Both the position numbers and the translations under genes were made by a program. Below, one piece after another: positions 1 to 7,593 of a stretch of 8,065 nucleotides of DNA. Numbering within the stretch: position 1 is the stretch's first letter; the number at the start of each line of letters is the position of its first letter. The notes beneath the pieces were generated by a model that did not search any database, had not been told where the DNA came from, and saw only the letters and a list, made by a program, of their open reading frames with translations. The DNA is from Pirellulaceae bacterium (GTDB lineage Bacteria; Planctomycetota; Planctomycetia; Pirellulales; Pirellulaceae): NCBI GenBank assembly GCA_020846515.1, contig JADLDX010000006.1, positions 1 through 8,065 of the forward strand, read 5' to 3'.

Positions 1-2232
1 AACCTCAGTTGAACTGGTAAAGGCCTTGGCCGCGCGCTCTCGTGCATCTTGCCCAGCCGATTTGTCAGCAGCTATGGCGATCAAGTGTTCCTGACTGGCG
101 ATGGTACCTATACCACCTAACACGGCCAAATAGGTTTCATTTGGCAACACGCCCGAAATGGACTCGAGCTCTTTTTCCCAGCGCGCCAGAGAATAAAATC
201 CGTACTTCCGACGATCACTTGCAATCTTGGCACTCAGTTGATTGGCCGTCTCGGCATAAGCATTTCGTTCTGCACTGGTCAGGGGACGCGTATCCAGTCG
301 TCGCTCCAGTTCGGCGATCACTCGCGGCATTTGACCGGGCGATTCTGACAACACCGACATAACCACACCCGGTGTTTTGCTGAGCTCACTGCGTTCCAAG
401 GGATCCATGTCATCGGTCAGGATAGCAACGGGCAACGCACCGCCTCGCTTGGAATGACGCAGGCGATCAACGCAAGTCAGGATGCTATTGCGAGGCAGGC
501 GGTCAACGAACATGATCATCTCGATCGGATAGGGTTGATCGAGAACTTGTAAGGCATCTGCGGTCGAGTTCACCGTCACCGCTTCTGCGCCAATGGCGAG
601 CAGCTGCTGCTGGGCCGCAAATCGCAGATCGGGTGACAAGCCTACTACCAAGACCATTGGGCCTTGTCCCAAACGGCTCATCTCGATGGCCGTTTCTAGA
701 GCGTTGGCCGAACCGTTATAAGCGAATGATACGTTGGCCGCAGCTATGGCTTGGACAGCCAGATAACGCATCACGGGTCGCGAGTCGCGCAGGCAACCTG
801 CGATGAAATCAAAGCTGACGTCGCCCGGTGCGCTTTGCACCAACTGCTTGCCAATCGCTTCGGCAGCGACGATCGATGCGCCATGCATTTGCCACACCAC
901 ACTACGATCGAGCACCTGTTTCCAGAAATTGGAGTTCTGCGGTTGACGCAGCAGGCTATTTTGGGGCGGAGTCGTTAACGCACTTTGATACATATGCTGG
1001 GCCAAAACGGCGGCGCAATCGATCAGTTCCTTCGGTGCAGTATTGGCAAAGGCCGCCCGATGCGTGGCCGCTTGCGCTAAGGATTCCAACGCGTGGTCTG
1101 GCAGTGGCGCGTCCACCGCCGCAACGCTGCGGCCATCACTGCTCAGACGCCACAAACGCAGCGGCATACGGGCTGGTCGCGTTCGCAGCAACTGATACTC
1201 TTCCAGATGACGATTAAACCGAGCGGTGATGTAGTCGCCGACGGCTTGGGCGGTAGGCAGTTTTCCATACTTCTTGAGCAGTGCGTCACTGAGTGACGTA
1301 CGCAATTCAGCTGGCGAGTTTTCGCTGTACAGTGCGCTGCCTAGCTCAGCACCAAAATCGGTAGCCGTCGATTGGGCCAAAGCGATCAATACTCGCCAGC
1401 GTGCCGCAGAGTCGGGCGAAATACAAGCCGTGCGCAGCGCTGCGATGCCGTCATCATTAAATTCCAAGATGGCTTCGACCAAGACTGCACCCGGCACGCG
1501 TGGATGCCCCGCCATCAGATGGAGACACAGACGCTCAACGGATGCATGGTGGGCTCGTTGCAAGCGAAGTTGAGCTTCGCGGCGTTCACCAGGCGTGGGT
1601 GCCACCAAGCGATCGATCCAACTATCGATCCATTGCGGATCACGAGCTAATTTGGCCGGTAAGGCAGCGATGTCTCGAACGAAGTTCCTTTGTGGCTCCT
1701 TCAAGTCTGTGGTGGCGTCGCGAAGTTTAAACCATAGCGCAGCCCCACCGGCTTGCGATAATTCTGCCAACTTGTCTTGGCTCCAATTGGCCGATTGCAG
1801 GACGCTCAAGTAGCGGTCTACTTCATCCCAACGACGGATACGCGTCATCCATTCCAAGGCTTCGGCAAACTCAACTGGTGTCTTGGGTGGACTGGCTCGC
1901 AACAATCGCACCACGGGGTCGGGGTCTTCTTCCAATGCCTTCAACGCATTGGCTGCCGCCGCTGCGTTGGGAGCAGCGGCCCCTCCTTGATCCATTTCAT
2001 TGGTGATGGCTGCATCGCCCATCGCACCAAACGGATCAGCCGCTGCCGCCGGATCGCTTGGAGCAGCGAAGGGATCTTGAGCATCCAGCCTGGATAGGTC
2101 CAGACCGACGTTGCACGCTGACCACAAAGCCGCACACCAGACCGCACTGGGCACCAGGCGATGCCATACGCACCGGGTTGGGCAAACAGTCAGCTCTATT
2201 GCCAGTTTTAGCGTCTTTGCCAAATCGATCAT
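1..2232 (-). CDS. Helical (HEAT-like) repeat protein with N-terminal export signal and degenerate receiver domain; C-terminus beyond window
   Basis: An uninterrupted frame of 744 codons starts at ATG 2232 and is still open at base 1, so the C-terminus is missing. Residues about 26-45 (VPSAVWCAALWSACNVGLDL) are hydrophobic and preceded by Arg/His, which suggests a signal peptide or anchor and an extracytoplasmic location. Residues 52-100 are low complexity, rich in Ala with two DPF motifs. From about 105 to 520 the chain is amphipathic helical, like HEAT/ARM-type repeats (for example FIAGCLRDSRPVMRYLAVQA). Residues about 526-640 read as a CheY-like fold (MVLVVGLSPD, MIMFVDRLP, PVAILTDD) lacking the phosphoacceptor Asp. 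From memory, large planctomycetal HEAT proteins share this architecture. No Shine-Dalgarno is visible; a GTG at codon 27 is a less likely start. It lies 85 bases downstream of argH on the same strand and may be cotranscribed. Its function is unknown; a protein-interaction scaffold is an inference. Confidence 0.8.
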   Translation of the reverse strand, partial: MIDLAKTLKLAIELTVCPTRCVWHRLVPSAVWCAALWSACNVGLDLSRLDAQDPFAAPSDPAAAADPFGAMGDAAITNEMDQGGAAAPNAAAAANALKALEEDPDPVVRLLRASPPKTPVEFAEALEWMTRIRRWDEVDRYLSVLQSANWSQDKLAELSQAGGAALWFKLRDATTDLKEPQRNFVRDIAALPAKLARDPQWIDSWIDRLVAPTPGERREAQLRLQRAHHASVERLCLHLMAGHPRVPGAVLVEAILEFNDDGIAALRTACISPDSAARWRVLIALAQSTATDFGAELGSALYSENSPAELRTSLSDALLKKYGKLPTAQAVGDYITARFNRHLEEYQLLRTRPARMPLRLWRLSSDGRSVAAVDAPLPDHALESLAQAATHRAAFANTAPKELIDCAAVLAQHMYQSALTTPPQNSLLRQPQNSNFWKQVLDRSVVWQMHGASIVAAEAIGKQLVQSAPGDVSFDFIAGCLRDSRPVMRYLAVQAIAAANVSFAYNGSANALETAIEMSRLGQGPMVLVVGLSPDLRFAAQQQLLAIGAEAVTVNSTADALQVLDQPYPIEMIMFVDRLPRNSILTCVDRLRHSKRGGALPVAILTDDMDPLERSELSKTPGVVMSVLSESPGQMPRVIAELERRLDTRPLTSAERNAYAETANQLSAKIASDRRKYGFYSLARWEKELESISGVLPNETYLAVLGGIGTIASQEHLIAIAADKSAGQDARERAAKAFTSSTEV

Positions 2233-2280
2233 GAAAGGCTCACACAGGCTCGAATGTTCAGGCACGGGTGTAAATCAAGG

Positions 2281-2311
2281 TGCCAGGCCACGCTGGGGAA
2301 GCGGGCTGGCA
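2281..2311. repeat. Imperfect inverted repeat between argH and the helical-repeat gene
   Basis: TGCCAG at 2281-2286 pairs exactly with CTGGCA at 2306-2311, and two further G-C pairs follow a mismatch. On the minus strand this hairpin follows the argH stop within ten bases. It has no T-run after it, so it is not a standard intrinsic terminator. It could be an RNA-stability or attenuation structure, or chance. Confidence 0.25.
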
Positions 2312-2317
2312 AACTGT

Positions 2318-3697
2318 TCATTGTAATTGGGCTGTCCAGCGAGCGATCTGGTCGGCTACCTGTTCCGGGTTGCTGGATCCATAGCTCTGGTAGGCTTTTA
2401 CCGCTTGTACCACTCCCAACGCGCTGGTCAGCGATCGGTCCAGGTCCGGGTGCACCGCCTGCAACTGCTCCAGCGTCAATTGGGAGAGGGTGACCTCGTG
2501 CTGGTTGGCGGTCGCCACCAAACTGCCTACTAAATGATGAGCTGTTCGCTGTGGAAAGCCACGTTTTATCAGCAATTCCATAAGCGTGGTTGCATCCAAG
2601 TGCCCTTTTTCCAGTCGCGCCGCAATAGAGACACGATTCAGTTCAGCCCCCTCAACTATGGGTGCGGCCAGGTCGACAGCGGCCTGCACGGTATCGAAGG
2701 CATCGAACAAGGCAGGCTTGTCCTCCTGCAGATCGCGATTGTAGGCCAGCGGCAAACCTTTGACCAAAATAAACAGTGTTTGCAGATCGCCGATGACCCG
2801 GGCCGCTTTTCCACGCGTCAATTCCAGAGTGTCCGGGTTAATTTTCTGCGGCATGATCGACGAACCGGTGCAGAACTCTTGAGGCAATTTTATGAAGGAG
2901 AACTCAACCGTCGACCACAGAATCCACTCTTCGGCCCAGCCGCTCAGGTGGGTCGCAATCAAAGCCAGCACAAAGGCGGACTCCAGCACAAAGTCGCGAT
3001 CACTACTGATGTCCAGGCTATTGGCAGCCACTCCTTCAAAACCCAGTTCGCGAGCCGTGGCCTGGCGATCAATGGGCAAACTGGTACCGGCACAAGCGGC
3101 CGCACCTAAGCCACAGACGTTGACTCGTCGTCGACAATCGGCCAATCGCTGGCGATCGCGCGCGAGCTTCTCGACGTACGCCAACCAATAGTGCGGAGCC
3201 AAGACTGGTTGAGCCCGCTGCAGGTGCGTGTAGGCGGGCAGGATCACATCCTGGTCGCGTTGGCAGCGCGACAGAAACGCCCGCTGAAGTGCCAACAGTG
3301 ATTGATCGAGCCGATCGATGGCTTCACGCGTCCACAGTCGCAGGTCGGTGGCCACTTGATCATTCCGACTGCGCCCGGTGTGCAGTTTACGCCCCACATC
3401 GCCCAGGCGTTCAATGAGCGCCTGCTCGATGTGCATATGAATATCTTCCAGCTCCTGTCGCAGCGGTAACTCGCCACGATCCAGTTGACCACCAATCTCG
3501 GCCAAAGCGTTTTCAATCTGCGCCAGCTCTTCCTGGGTTATCATGCCTTGCTGGCAGAGCATCCGCGCATGGGCCAACGAACCTCGAATATCCTGAGGAT
3601 ACAAACGATGATCGAAGCTGATGCTTTCGCTGAAAGCCTCCAAGCGTTTATCGGTCGCGGCTTGAAAGACACCGCTGCGCGACGGAGATGATGTCAT
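2318..3697 (-). CDS. argH: Argininosuccinate lyase (EC 4.3.2.1)
   Basis: Cytoplasmic enzyme of the fumarase/aspartase superfamily that splits argininosuccinate into arginine and fumarate, the last step of arginine synthesis; the family works as a homotetramer. The superfamily signature [12 protein letters not shown] is at residues 278-289 and contains the catalytic serine of the mobile loop. HTGRSRNDQ (106-114) and THLQRAQP (157-164) are the other active-site motifs. I chose ATG 3697, giving 459 residues, because that matches the usual length of about 460 and puts [20 protein letters not shown] where ArgH proteins normally begin. The frame stays open upstream to a TTG at 3790, but the extra 31 residues look unconserved. 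No Shine-Dalgarno precedes the start. No other arg gene is visible in the window; the helical-repeat gene follows on the same strand. Confidence 0.97.
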   Translation of the reverse strand: MTSSPSRSGVFQAATDKRLEAFSESISFDHRLYPQDIRGSLAHARMLCQQGMITQEELAQIENALAEIGGQLDRGELPLRQELEDIHMHIEQALIERLGDVGRKLHTGRSRNDQVATDLRLWTREAIDRLDQSLLALQRAFLSRCQRDQDVILPAYTHLQRAQPVLAPHYWLAYVEKLARDRQRLADCRRRVNVCGLGAAACAGTSLPIDRQATARELGFEGVAANSLDISSDRDFVLESAFVLALIATHLSGWAEEWILWSTVEFSFIKLPQEFCTGSSIMPQKINPDTLELTRGKAARVIGDLQTLFILVKGLPLAYNRDLQEDKPALFDAFDTVQAAVDLAAPIVEGAELNRVSIAARLEKGHLDATTLMELLIKRGFPQRTAHHLVGSLVATANQHEVTLSQLTLEQLQAVHPDLDRSLTSALGVVQAVKAYQSYGSSNPEQVADQIARWTAQLQ

Positions 3698-4086
3698 GAG
3701 GAGTTGGGGGTAGAAGGACGTTGGCCAGGCCGGGATAGAAAATACGTTCGACGTGCGGCTGATCGTAAACCGATCGCTGGACAGCGTCAATTCTTGCAGA
3801 CGACTGATTGCCTAAAAACAGTGCAACCCCACAGTTTGAGGCACCTGTGCAAAGCCGTTACCCTTGGGTCAGGGGCTACAAGGCTGCCCATAAATCGAGC
3901 ACACTCGTTTAGCCATTCCGCCACGGCCTAGCCCAGAGAAGATAGAATTCAGATCGTGGGAGTGCCGAAGCCCGCAAACCTGTTGTCGCGACCTAAGGGG
4001 CCTGTGCATCGAATCATCCCAGGGTTCACGGGCTTAGAATAAACTGTCATTTCAACCTCCCCACACTTACCCTTTCCAGATTCAAC
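3698..4086. other. Divergent intergenic region between argH and the hydrolase gene
   Basis: This spacer must hold the promoters of argH (leftward) and the hydrolase (rightward). No clear sigma-70 pair is visible: TAGAAT at 4035-4040 resembles a -10 box for the hydrolase, but nothing convincing lies 16-18 bases upstream of it. No Shine-Dalgarno precedes ATG 4087. The minus strand contains a 45-codon GTG-initiated frame, listed separately. Around 3909-3928 it also contains a stretch resembling the first 20 bases of a tRNA-Leu (TGGCGGAATGGC), without any matching 3' half. CGAGCACACTCG at 3896-3907 can form a 4-bp hairpin. Confidence 0.6.
3787..3924 (-). CDS. Possible small Cys-rich ORF upstream of argH (45 codons)
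   Basis: The minus strand holds a GTG-started, TGA-terminated frame of 45 codons, beginning [14 protein letters not shown] and ending QSVVCKN, with four cysteines (8, 28, 34, 43) and two tryptophans. It ends 89 bases upstream of the argH start, so it could be a leader peptide or small protein. It has no recognisable Shine-Dalgarno and no known domain, and it overlaps the upstream TTG-initiated extension of the argH frame. It may equally be a chance frame in the argH leader. Confidence 0.2.
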   Translation of the reverse strand: MAEWLNECARFMGSLVAPDPRVTALHRCLKLWGCTVFRQSVVCKN

Positions 4087-4950
4087 ATGAAATCAATTTC
4101 AATTCTCGGCCTGATGTTGTGTTTGACGATTTACGCCTCCGCGCGAACCACTCACGCGCAGACGGTCGACTACACGGTCAAGCAGGATATTGTCTATGGC
4201 CACAAAGACGGTATGGCTTTGACGTTTGATGTGTTTGAACCCAAAAGCGATGCCAAGGGTGTCGGCCTGATATTTATGGTCAGCGGTGGTTGGGTGTCAG
4301 CCTGGGCCCCACCGGAGAAGGCCGTGGCTTTATTCAATCCCTTTTTAAAGGCGGGTTACACTGTCATGACCGTGCGACATGGCAGTAGCCCTCGTTACGT
4401 CATCCCGGAGATTGCGGTCGACGTTCGTTCGGCGCTGAAGCATATCTATGAGCATGCTGACGAGTTAAAGGTCGACCCTCAACGCTTAGGTGTATTCGGT
4501 TTCAGCGCAGGCGGCCACCTGTCGCTGCTGTTGGGTACACGCCCGAACGCTGATAAGCCCAATGGCGAACAGAAGTCACTTGCGCACGTTGCTGCCGTCG
4601 CCGCCGTGTTTCCGCCCACCGACCTCGCGCCTTATGTAGATCCAGCCAATCCATTACGTGAGACCTTTCCCGCGTTGAAATTTGAACCAGCCAAGGCAGC
4701 GGACTACTCACCGCTCATGCAAGTCTCTGCTGATGATCCACCAACACTGCTGGTGCATGGCGATAAAGATGAATTGGTACCAATCTGGCACAGCGAAAAG
4801 CTGGTAGCCGCTTTGGGAGAAGTCAAAGTGCCTCATAAATTAATTGTGATCCCTGGTGCGGCGCACGGCTTTAATGCTGAGGGCAATCAAAAAATGTTTA
4901 CCAACATGCTGGCCTGGTTCGATGAACATTTGGCGAATCCGAAGAATTAG
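4087..4950 (+). CDS. Secreted alpha/beta-hydrolase (esterase / S9-like family)
   Basis: A 287-residue exported hydrolase. Residues 1-24 form a typical signal peptide (basic start, hydrophobic core SILGLMLCLTIYASA, likely cleavage after THA). The mature chain shows the alpha/beta-hydrolase order. An oxyanion-hole strand (LIFMVSGGW, 61-69) comes first, then the nucleophile elbow GFSAGG with Ser140, the acid in HGDKDELVP (Asp228 likely), and His260 in GAAHGF. This resembles the BD-FAE/acetyl-xylan-esterase-like and prolyl-oligopeptidase-like esterases common in polysaccharide-degrading planctomycetes. The usual HGG of the oxyanion loop reads SGG here. The substrate cannot be read from sequence; a carbohydrate ester or short acyl ester is an inference. 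ATG 4087 is the right start because the signal peptide begins there, although no Shine-Dalgarno is visible. It appears to be transcribed alone, with a palindrome directly after it. Confidence 0.9.
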   Translation: MKSISILGLMLCLTIYASARTTHAQTVDYTVKQDIVYGHKDGMALTFDVFEPKSDAKGVGLIFMVSGGWVSAWAPPEKAVALFNPFLKAGYTVMTVRHGSSPRYVIPEIAVDVRSALKHIYEHADELKVDPQRLGVFGFSAGGHLSLLLGTRPNADKPNGEQKSLAHVAAVAAVFPPTDLAPYVDPANPLRETFPALKFEPAKAADYSPLMQVSADDPPTLLVHGDKDELVPIWHSEKLVAALGEVKVPHKLIVIPGAAHGFNAEGNQKMFTNMLAWFDEHLANPKN

Positions 4951-4954
4951 ATAA

Positions 4955-4990
4955 GTAGGCCGGAACTGCGCTGCGTTTGTTCCGGCCTAC
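4955..4990. repeat. Perfect palindrome, REP-like (12-bp stem, 12-base loop)
   Basis: GTAGGCCGGAAC at 4955-4966 is matched exactly by GTTCCGGCCTAC at 4979-4990, with a 12-base loop (TGCGCTGCGTTT). It begins four bases after the hydrolase stop codon. No T-run follows on either strand, so it is a poor intrinsic terminator. A related half-site, TGTGCCGGCC, follows at 4999-5008. From memory, GCCGGAAC...GTTCCGGC palindromes with a GCGCAGCG-type loop are dispersed in Pirellulaceae genomes; membership in such a family is an inference. It may protect mRNA ends or mark a mobile palindrome family. Confidence 0.7.
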
Positions 4991-5043
4991 CTATACTTGT
5001 GCCGGCCGAGTACTATTTTTATCCCTCCTGAGAAAGCGACTCC

Positions 5044-7074
5044 ATGGCCACGGCCAATGCATCTTTGCCGATCATTGCGAAGTCGGTGTGTCCGCTTGAT
5101 TGTCCAGATACATGTGCGCTCGAATTGACGATTGCCGATGGACGTTTGGTCAAGCTCGACGGTCAACGCGAGCATCCAGTGACGCGTGGTTTTGCTTGTG
5201 TGAAGATGTCGCATTATCCGGCTCGGCAACATCATCCAGATCGGCTGCACACACCACTTCGCCGCGTGGGCGCCAAGGGCATGGGGCAATTCGCTCCGAT
5301 CACTTGGGAGGCAGCGCTGGAGGAAATTGCCCAGCGTCTGACCGGTATCTTGTCTCAGTATGGTCCGCGATCCATTTTGCCGTATCACTATGCCGGCACG
5401 ATGGGATTAATCGAGCGTGATCATCCGGTTAGTTTCTTCCGTGGCTTGGGTGCCTGCGAGCTAGATCAAACGATTTGTGCCACGACCGGTGCGACCGCTT
5501 GGGACTTCAATTACGGACCAGGTCGCTCGTCGACTCCACTCGAATCGCTCCCCCATTCGCGCACCATCATTCTGTGGGGCATCAATGCCCTACGGTCCAA
5601 TAGCCACCTGGCGCCTTGGATCAACCAGGCCAGGCGCGCGGGAGCTCATGTTCTCCATATTGATCCTTATCGCAATGAAACCAGTCGGTTTGCGGATGAC
5701 TATTGGCAAATCAAAGTCGGAACCGATGCGGCCCTAGCGCTCAGCCTGGGGCACGAGATCTTCAAGCTTGGCGGACAAGATACAGAGTACCTCGTGCAAC
5801 ATGCTCACGGCGCCGAAGAGTATCGGCATGCCTGCGCGGAGTGGCCCGCGGACCGGGCCGCAGAGTTTTGTGGACTGAACGCCAAAGAAATCAGAGATCT
5901 AGCTCAACGCATCTGCGAGAAGCCGCCGCTATTTATCAAGGTCGGTTATGGCCTGACACGCAATGAAGGCGGCGGCAACGCCATGCGCGCCATCACGCTA
6001 CTGCCGGCTTTGGTGGGTGCATGGAAGCAGATTGGAGGCGGTGCCGGACTTTCGACCAGCGGAGCCTACATGCTGAACAAGTCCCGCTACTCAGGAGCCC
6101 ATCTGCTCAAGCCCGATCGACGTCATGTCAATCAGAATCATCTGGGGCGCGTTCTGGCCGACCAGAAAGATCCGATTCAAGCCCTGTTTGTGTTTAACAG
6201 CAACCCCATGGCGGTTTCACCTGATACGACTTCAGTAGCCAAGGGATTGAGCAGGGAAGATTTGTTTACCGTCGTGTTGGAACATTTCCAAACCGACACC
6301 GCCGATTATGCGGACATCCTGTTGCCGGCGACCACTTTTCTGGAACATGCAGACATTTATACATCCTATGGTCACTACTACTTGCAGTGGGCGGAACCAT
6401 TGTTGGCTCCGCTGGGTCAATGCCGTCCCAACAGTTGGGTGTTTCAGCAATTGGCCAAGCGCATGGGATTGACTGACGAAGTCTTCAGTTGGAGTGCAGA
6501 AGAGATCGCTCGCGATCTGCTCGACACCCACGAGCCCACACTCGCAGGCATTACTTTCGAGCGGTTGCAGCGTGAACGATCTATACGTTTGAATTTGCCA
6601 GACGACTATCGACCGTACCACAACGGTAGTCAGCATGCTGATCGCAAAGTTCGCTTTGCGCCTCCGCCAGCGCAATTGAATTTTGTTGAACAACCAACCC
6701 TTGAGTATCCGTATCGACTCATCTCACCGCCGGGTGCATTTGTTCTGAACAGCAGCATGGGCAATATTCAAGAATTGCTCAAAGCGGCTGGTGGCGAGCC
6801 GCAAGTATTGATGCATCCTGAGGATGCGAATCAATGTGGACTAAGCGATGGCGACTACGCTTTCCTAACCAGTCGGCACGGCCAGATCACCCGCAAAGTA
6901 AAGGTAACAAGCGACGCGCGCCTAGGGACCGTCATTGCTGTCGGTTTATGGTGGCCCAAATTGGCCCCTGATAAGAAGGGGCTCAACGTGTTAACCAGCC
7001 AAGAGCTAACCGATCTCGGTGCAGGGAGTTTGTTCGGCAATACGATGATTGGTGTGCAGCGCGTCGAATCATAA
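5044..7074 (+). CDS. Molybdopterin-dependent oxidoreductase, DMSO-reductase superfamily, [4Fe-4S] type
   Basis: A 676-residue catalytic subunit of the bis-MGD molybdoenzyme superfamily. The N-terminal [4Fe-4S] motif is C16-x3-C20-x3-C24-x27-C52, followed by the conserved Lys54 of the Cys-x-Lys motif (domain about 12-66). The molybdopterin core spans about 69-475, with FNSNPM at 384-389 and TADYADILLPATTFLE at 419-434. The MGD-dinucleotide-binding domain covers about 555-672. LDQTICATTGA (140-150) sits where the molybdenum ligand is expected, so Cys145 is the candidate ligand; this is unproven. There is no Tat signal, so the enzyme should be cytoplasmic. No gene for an iron-sulfur, cytochrome or NAD-linked partner adjoins it. 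The family includes formate dehydrogenase, assimilatory nitrate reductase and thiosulfate reductase subunits; the substrate cannot be decided. No clear Shine-Dalgarno precedes ATG 5044, but the Cys motif starts at residue 16 as is usual. Confidence 0.92.
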   Translation: MATANASLPIIAKSVCPLDCPDTCALELTIADGRLVKLDGQREHPVTRGFACVKMSHYPARQHHPDRLHTPLRRVGAKGMGQFAPITWEAALEEIAQRLTGILSQYGPRSILPYHYAGTMGLIERDHPVSFFRGLGACELDQTICATTGATAWDFNYGPGRSSTPLESLPHSRTIILWGINALRSNSHLAPWINQARRAGAHVLHIDPYRNETSRFADDYWQIKVGTDAALALSLGHEIFKLGGQDTEYLVQHAHGAEEYRHACAEWPADRAAEFCGLNAKEIRDLAQRICEKPPLFIKVGYGLTRNEGGGNAMRAITLLPALVGAWKQIGGGAGLSTSGAYMLNKSRYSGAHLLKPDRRHVNQNHLGRVLADQKDPIQALFVFNSNPMAVSPDTTSVAKGLSREDLFTVVLEHFQTDTADYADILLPATTFLEHADIYTSYGHYYLQWAEPLLAPLGQCRPNSWVFQQLAKRMGLTDEVFSWSAEEIARDLLDTHEPTLAGITFERLQRERSIRLNLPDDYRPYHNGSQHADRKVRFAPPPAQLNFVEQPTLEYPYRLISPPGAFVLNSSMGNIQELLKAAGGEPQVLMHPEDANQCGLSDGDYAFLTSRHGQITRKVKVTSDARLGTVIAVGLWWPKLAPDKKGLNVLTSQELTDLGAGSLFGNTMIGVQRVES

Positions 7075-7080
7075 GCACGT

Positions 7081-7090
7081 GGACGCGTCC
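7081..7090. repeat. 10-bp perfect palindrome
   Basis: GGACGCGTCC is fully self-complementary and lies seven bases after the molybdoenzyme stop codon. It has no loop and no T-run. It could be a binding site for a dimeric protein or chance. Confidence 0.3.
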
Positions 7091-7111
7091 ATTTCGGGAT
7101 TAAGCCACTTA

Positions 7112-7141
7112 ACTTTCGAAGTAAAACGAAAGTAGAGTTTT
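7112..7141 (+). terminator. Hairpin with short T-run between convergent genes
   Basis: ACTTTCG (7112-7118) pairs exactly with CGAAAGT (7127-7133) across an 8-base loop; AGAG and then TTTT (7138-7141) follow. Its position between the end of the plus-strand molybdoenzyme and the end of the minus-strand response regulator suits a shared terminator. The stem is short and only moderately GC-rich, so it would be a weak one. Confidence 0.4.
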
Positions 7142-7533
7142 CAAGTTGGGCTGACTTGTGGGCGAGGTTCCGCGCGCAGAGCTTGTTCGATCTGTTCAAG
7201 TAACTTTGTAAAGTCGATCGGTTTGGTGTGATAGTCTATGCAACCGGCCTCGAGGGCCAAGCGACGATCACCGCTGTGGGCATGGGCGGAGAGGGCGATC
7301 ACTGGGGTTTGTTCGATACCCACGGTAGCATGGATCTGCCGCGTCGCTTCCCAGCCATCTAACTGAGGCATGTTAATGTCCATGAGAATCAGGTCAGGTC
7401 GTTCGCTCTGAGCCGCCTTGACTCCCGCAACCCCATCGTCGGCCCAGACTACCGAAAATCCGTGGCGTTCGAGTCTTTGCATTAATAGTTCGCGTGTATC
7501 TTCGTTATCTTCGACCACCAGTATCTTTGGCAT
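7141..7533 (-). CDS. Single-domain response regulator (CheY-like receiver)
   Basis: A 130-residue stand-alone phosphoacceptor receiver, cytoplasmic, with no output domain. All canonical residues are present: acidic pocket Glu8/Asp9 in ILVVEDNEDT, phosphoacceptor Asp52 in DLILMDINMP, Ser82 in VIALSAHA, and Lys104 followed by Pro in YHTKP. Residues 121-130 are a short Pro-rich tail. The closest resemblance is to receivers served by hybrid histidine kinases and to DivK-like phospho-relay regulators. No kinase gene is visible in the window, so it is an orphan here. ATG 7533 is preceded by AAGGA about 9 bases upstream, the clearest Shine-Dalgarno in the window. It starts 60 bases after the stop of the upstream same-strand gene, so cotranscription is possible. 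It converges on the molybdoenzyme gene. Confidence 0.95.
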   Translation of the reverse strand: MPKILVVEDNEDTRELLMQRLERHGFSVVWADDGVAGVKAAQSERPDLILMDINMPQLDGWEATRQIHATVGIEQTPVIALSAHAHSGDRRLALEAGCIDYHTKPIDFTKLLEQIEQALRAEPRPQVSPT

Positions 7534-7593
7534 ATCATTATTTCCTTTTAGTTCGATGTCCCGGCACTGCTATGGCGTCTTGGCTGTTAGCGC

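Noticed and set aside
42..2493. Several plus-strand frames of 67-129 codons
   Set aside because: They are antisense to the long helical-repeat frame (and partly argH), overlap each other in different frames and have odd compositions rich in Trp, Cys and His.
2534..3109. 191-codon plus-strand frame
   Set aside because: It lies wholly antisense to argH, whose active-site motifs are clear; the peptide has no recognisable domain and is a shadow frame.
3698..3790. 31-codon N-terminal extension of argH from TTG 3790
   Set aside because: Starting at ATG 3697 gives the normal ArgH length and N-terminal motif; the extension has no similarity to ArgH starts I know.
3850..3930. tRNA-Leu gene on the minus strand
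   Set aside because: Only about 20 bases at the 5' side resemble a tRNA; there is no GTTCGA T-loop, anticodon stem or acceptor complement.
4955..4990. Rho-independent terminator after the hydrolase gene
   Set aside because: The stem is strong but neither strand has a T-run after it, so I listed it as a repeat instead.
4997..5021. Promoter for the molybdoenzyme (TTGTGC with TACTAT)
   Set aside because: The spacing of the hexamers is only about 8 bases, far too short for a sigma-70 promoter.
6232..6693. 153-codon minus-strand frame, and similar ones at 4987-5388, 4502-4711 and 6855-7199
   Set aside because: All are antisense to the molybdoenzyme or hydrolase genes (the last also overlaps the response regulator) and encode no recognisable motif.
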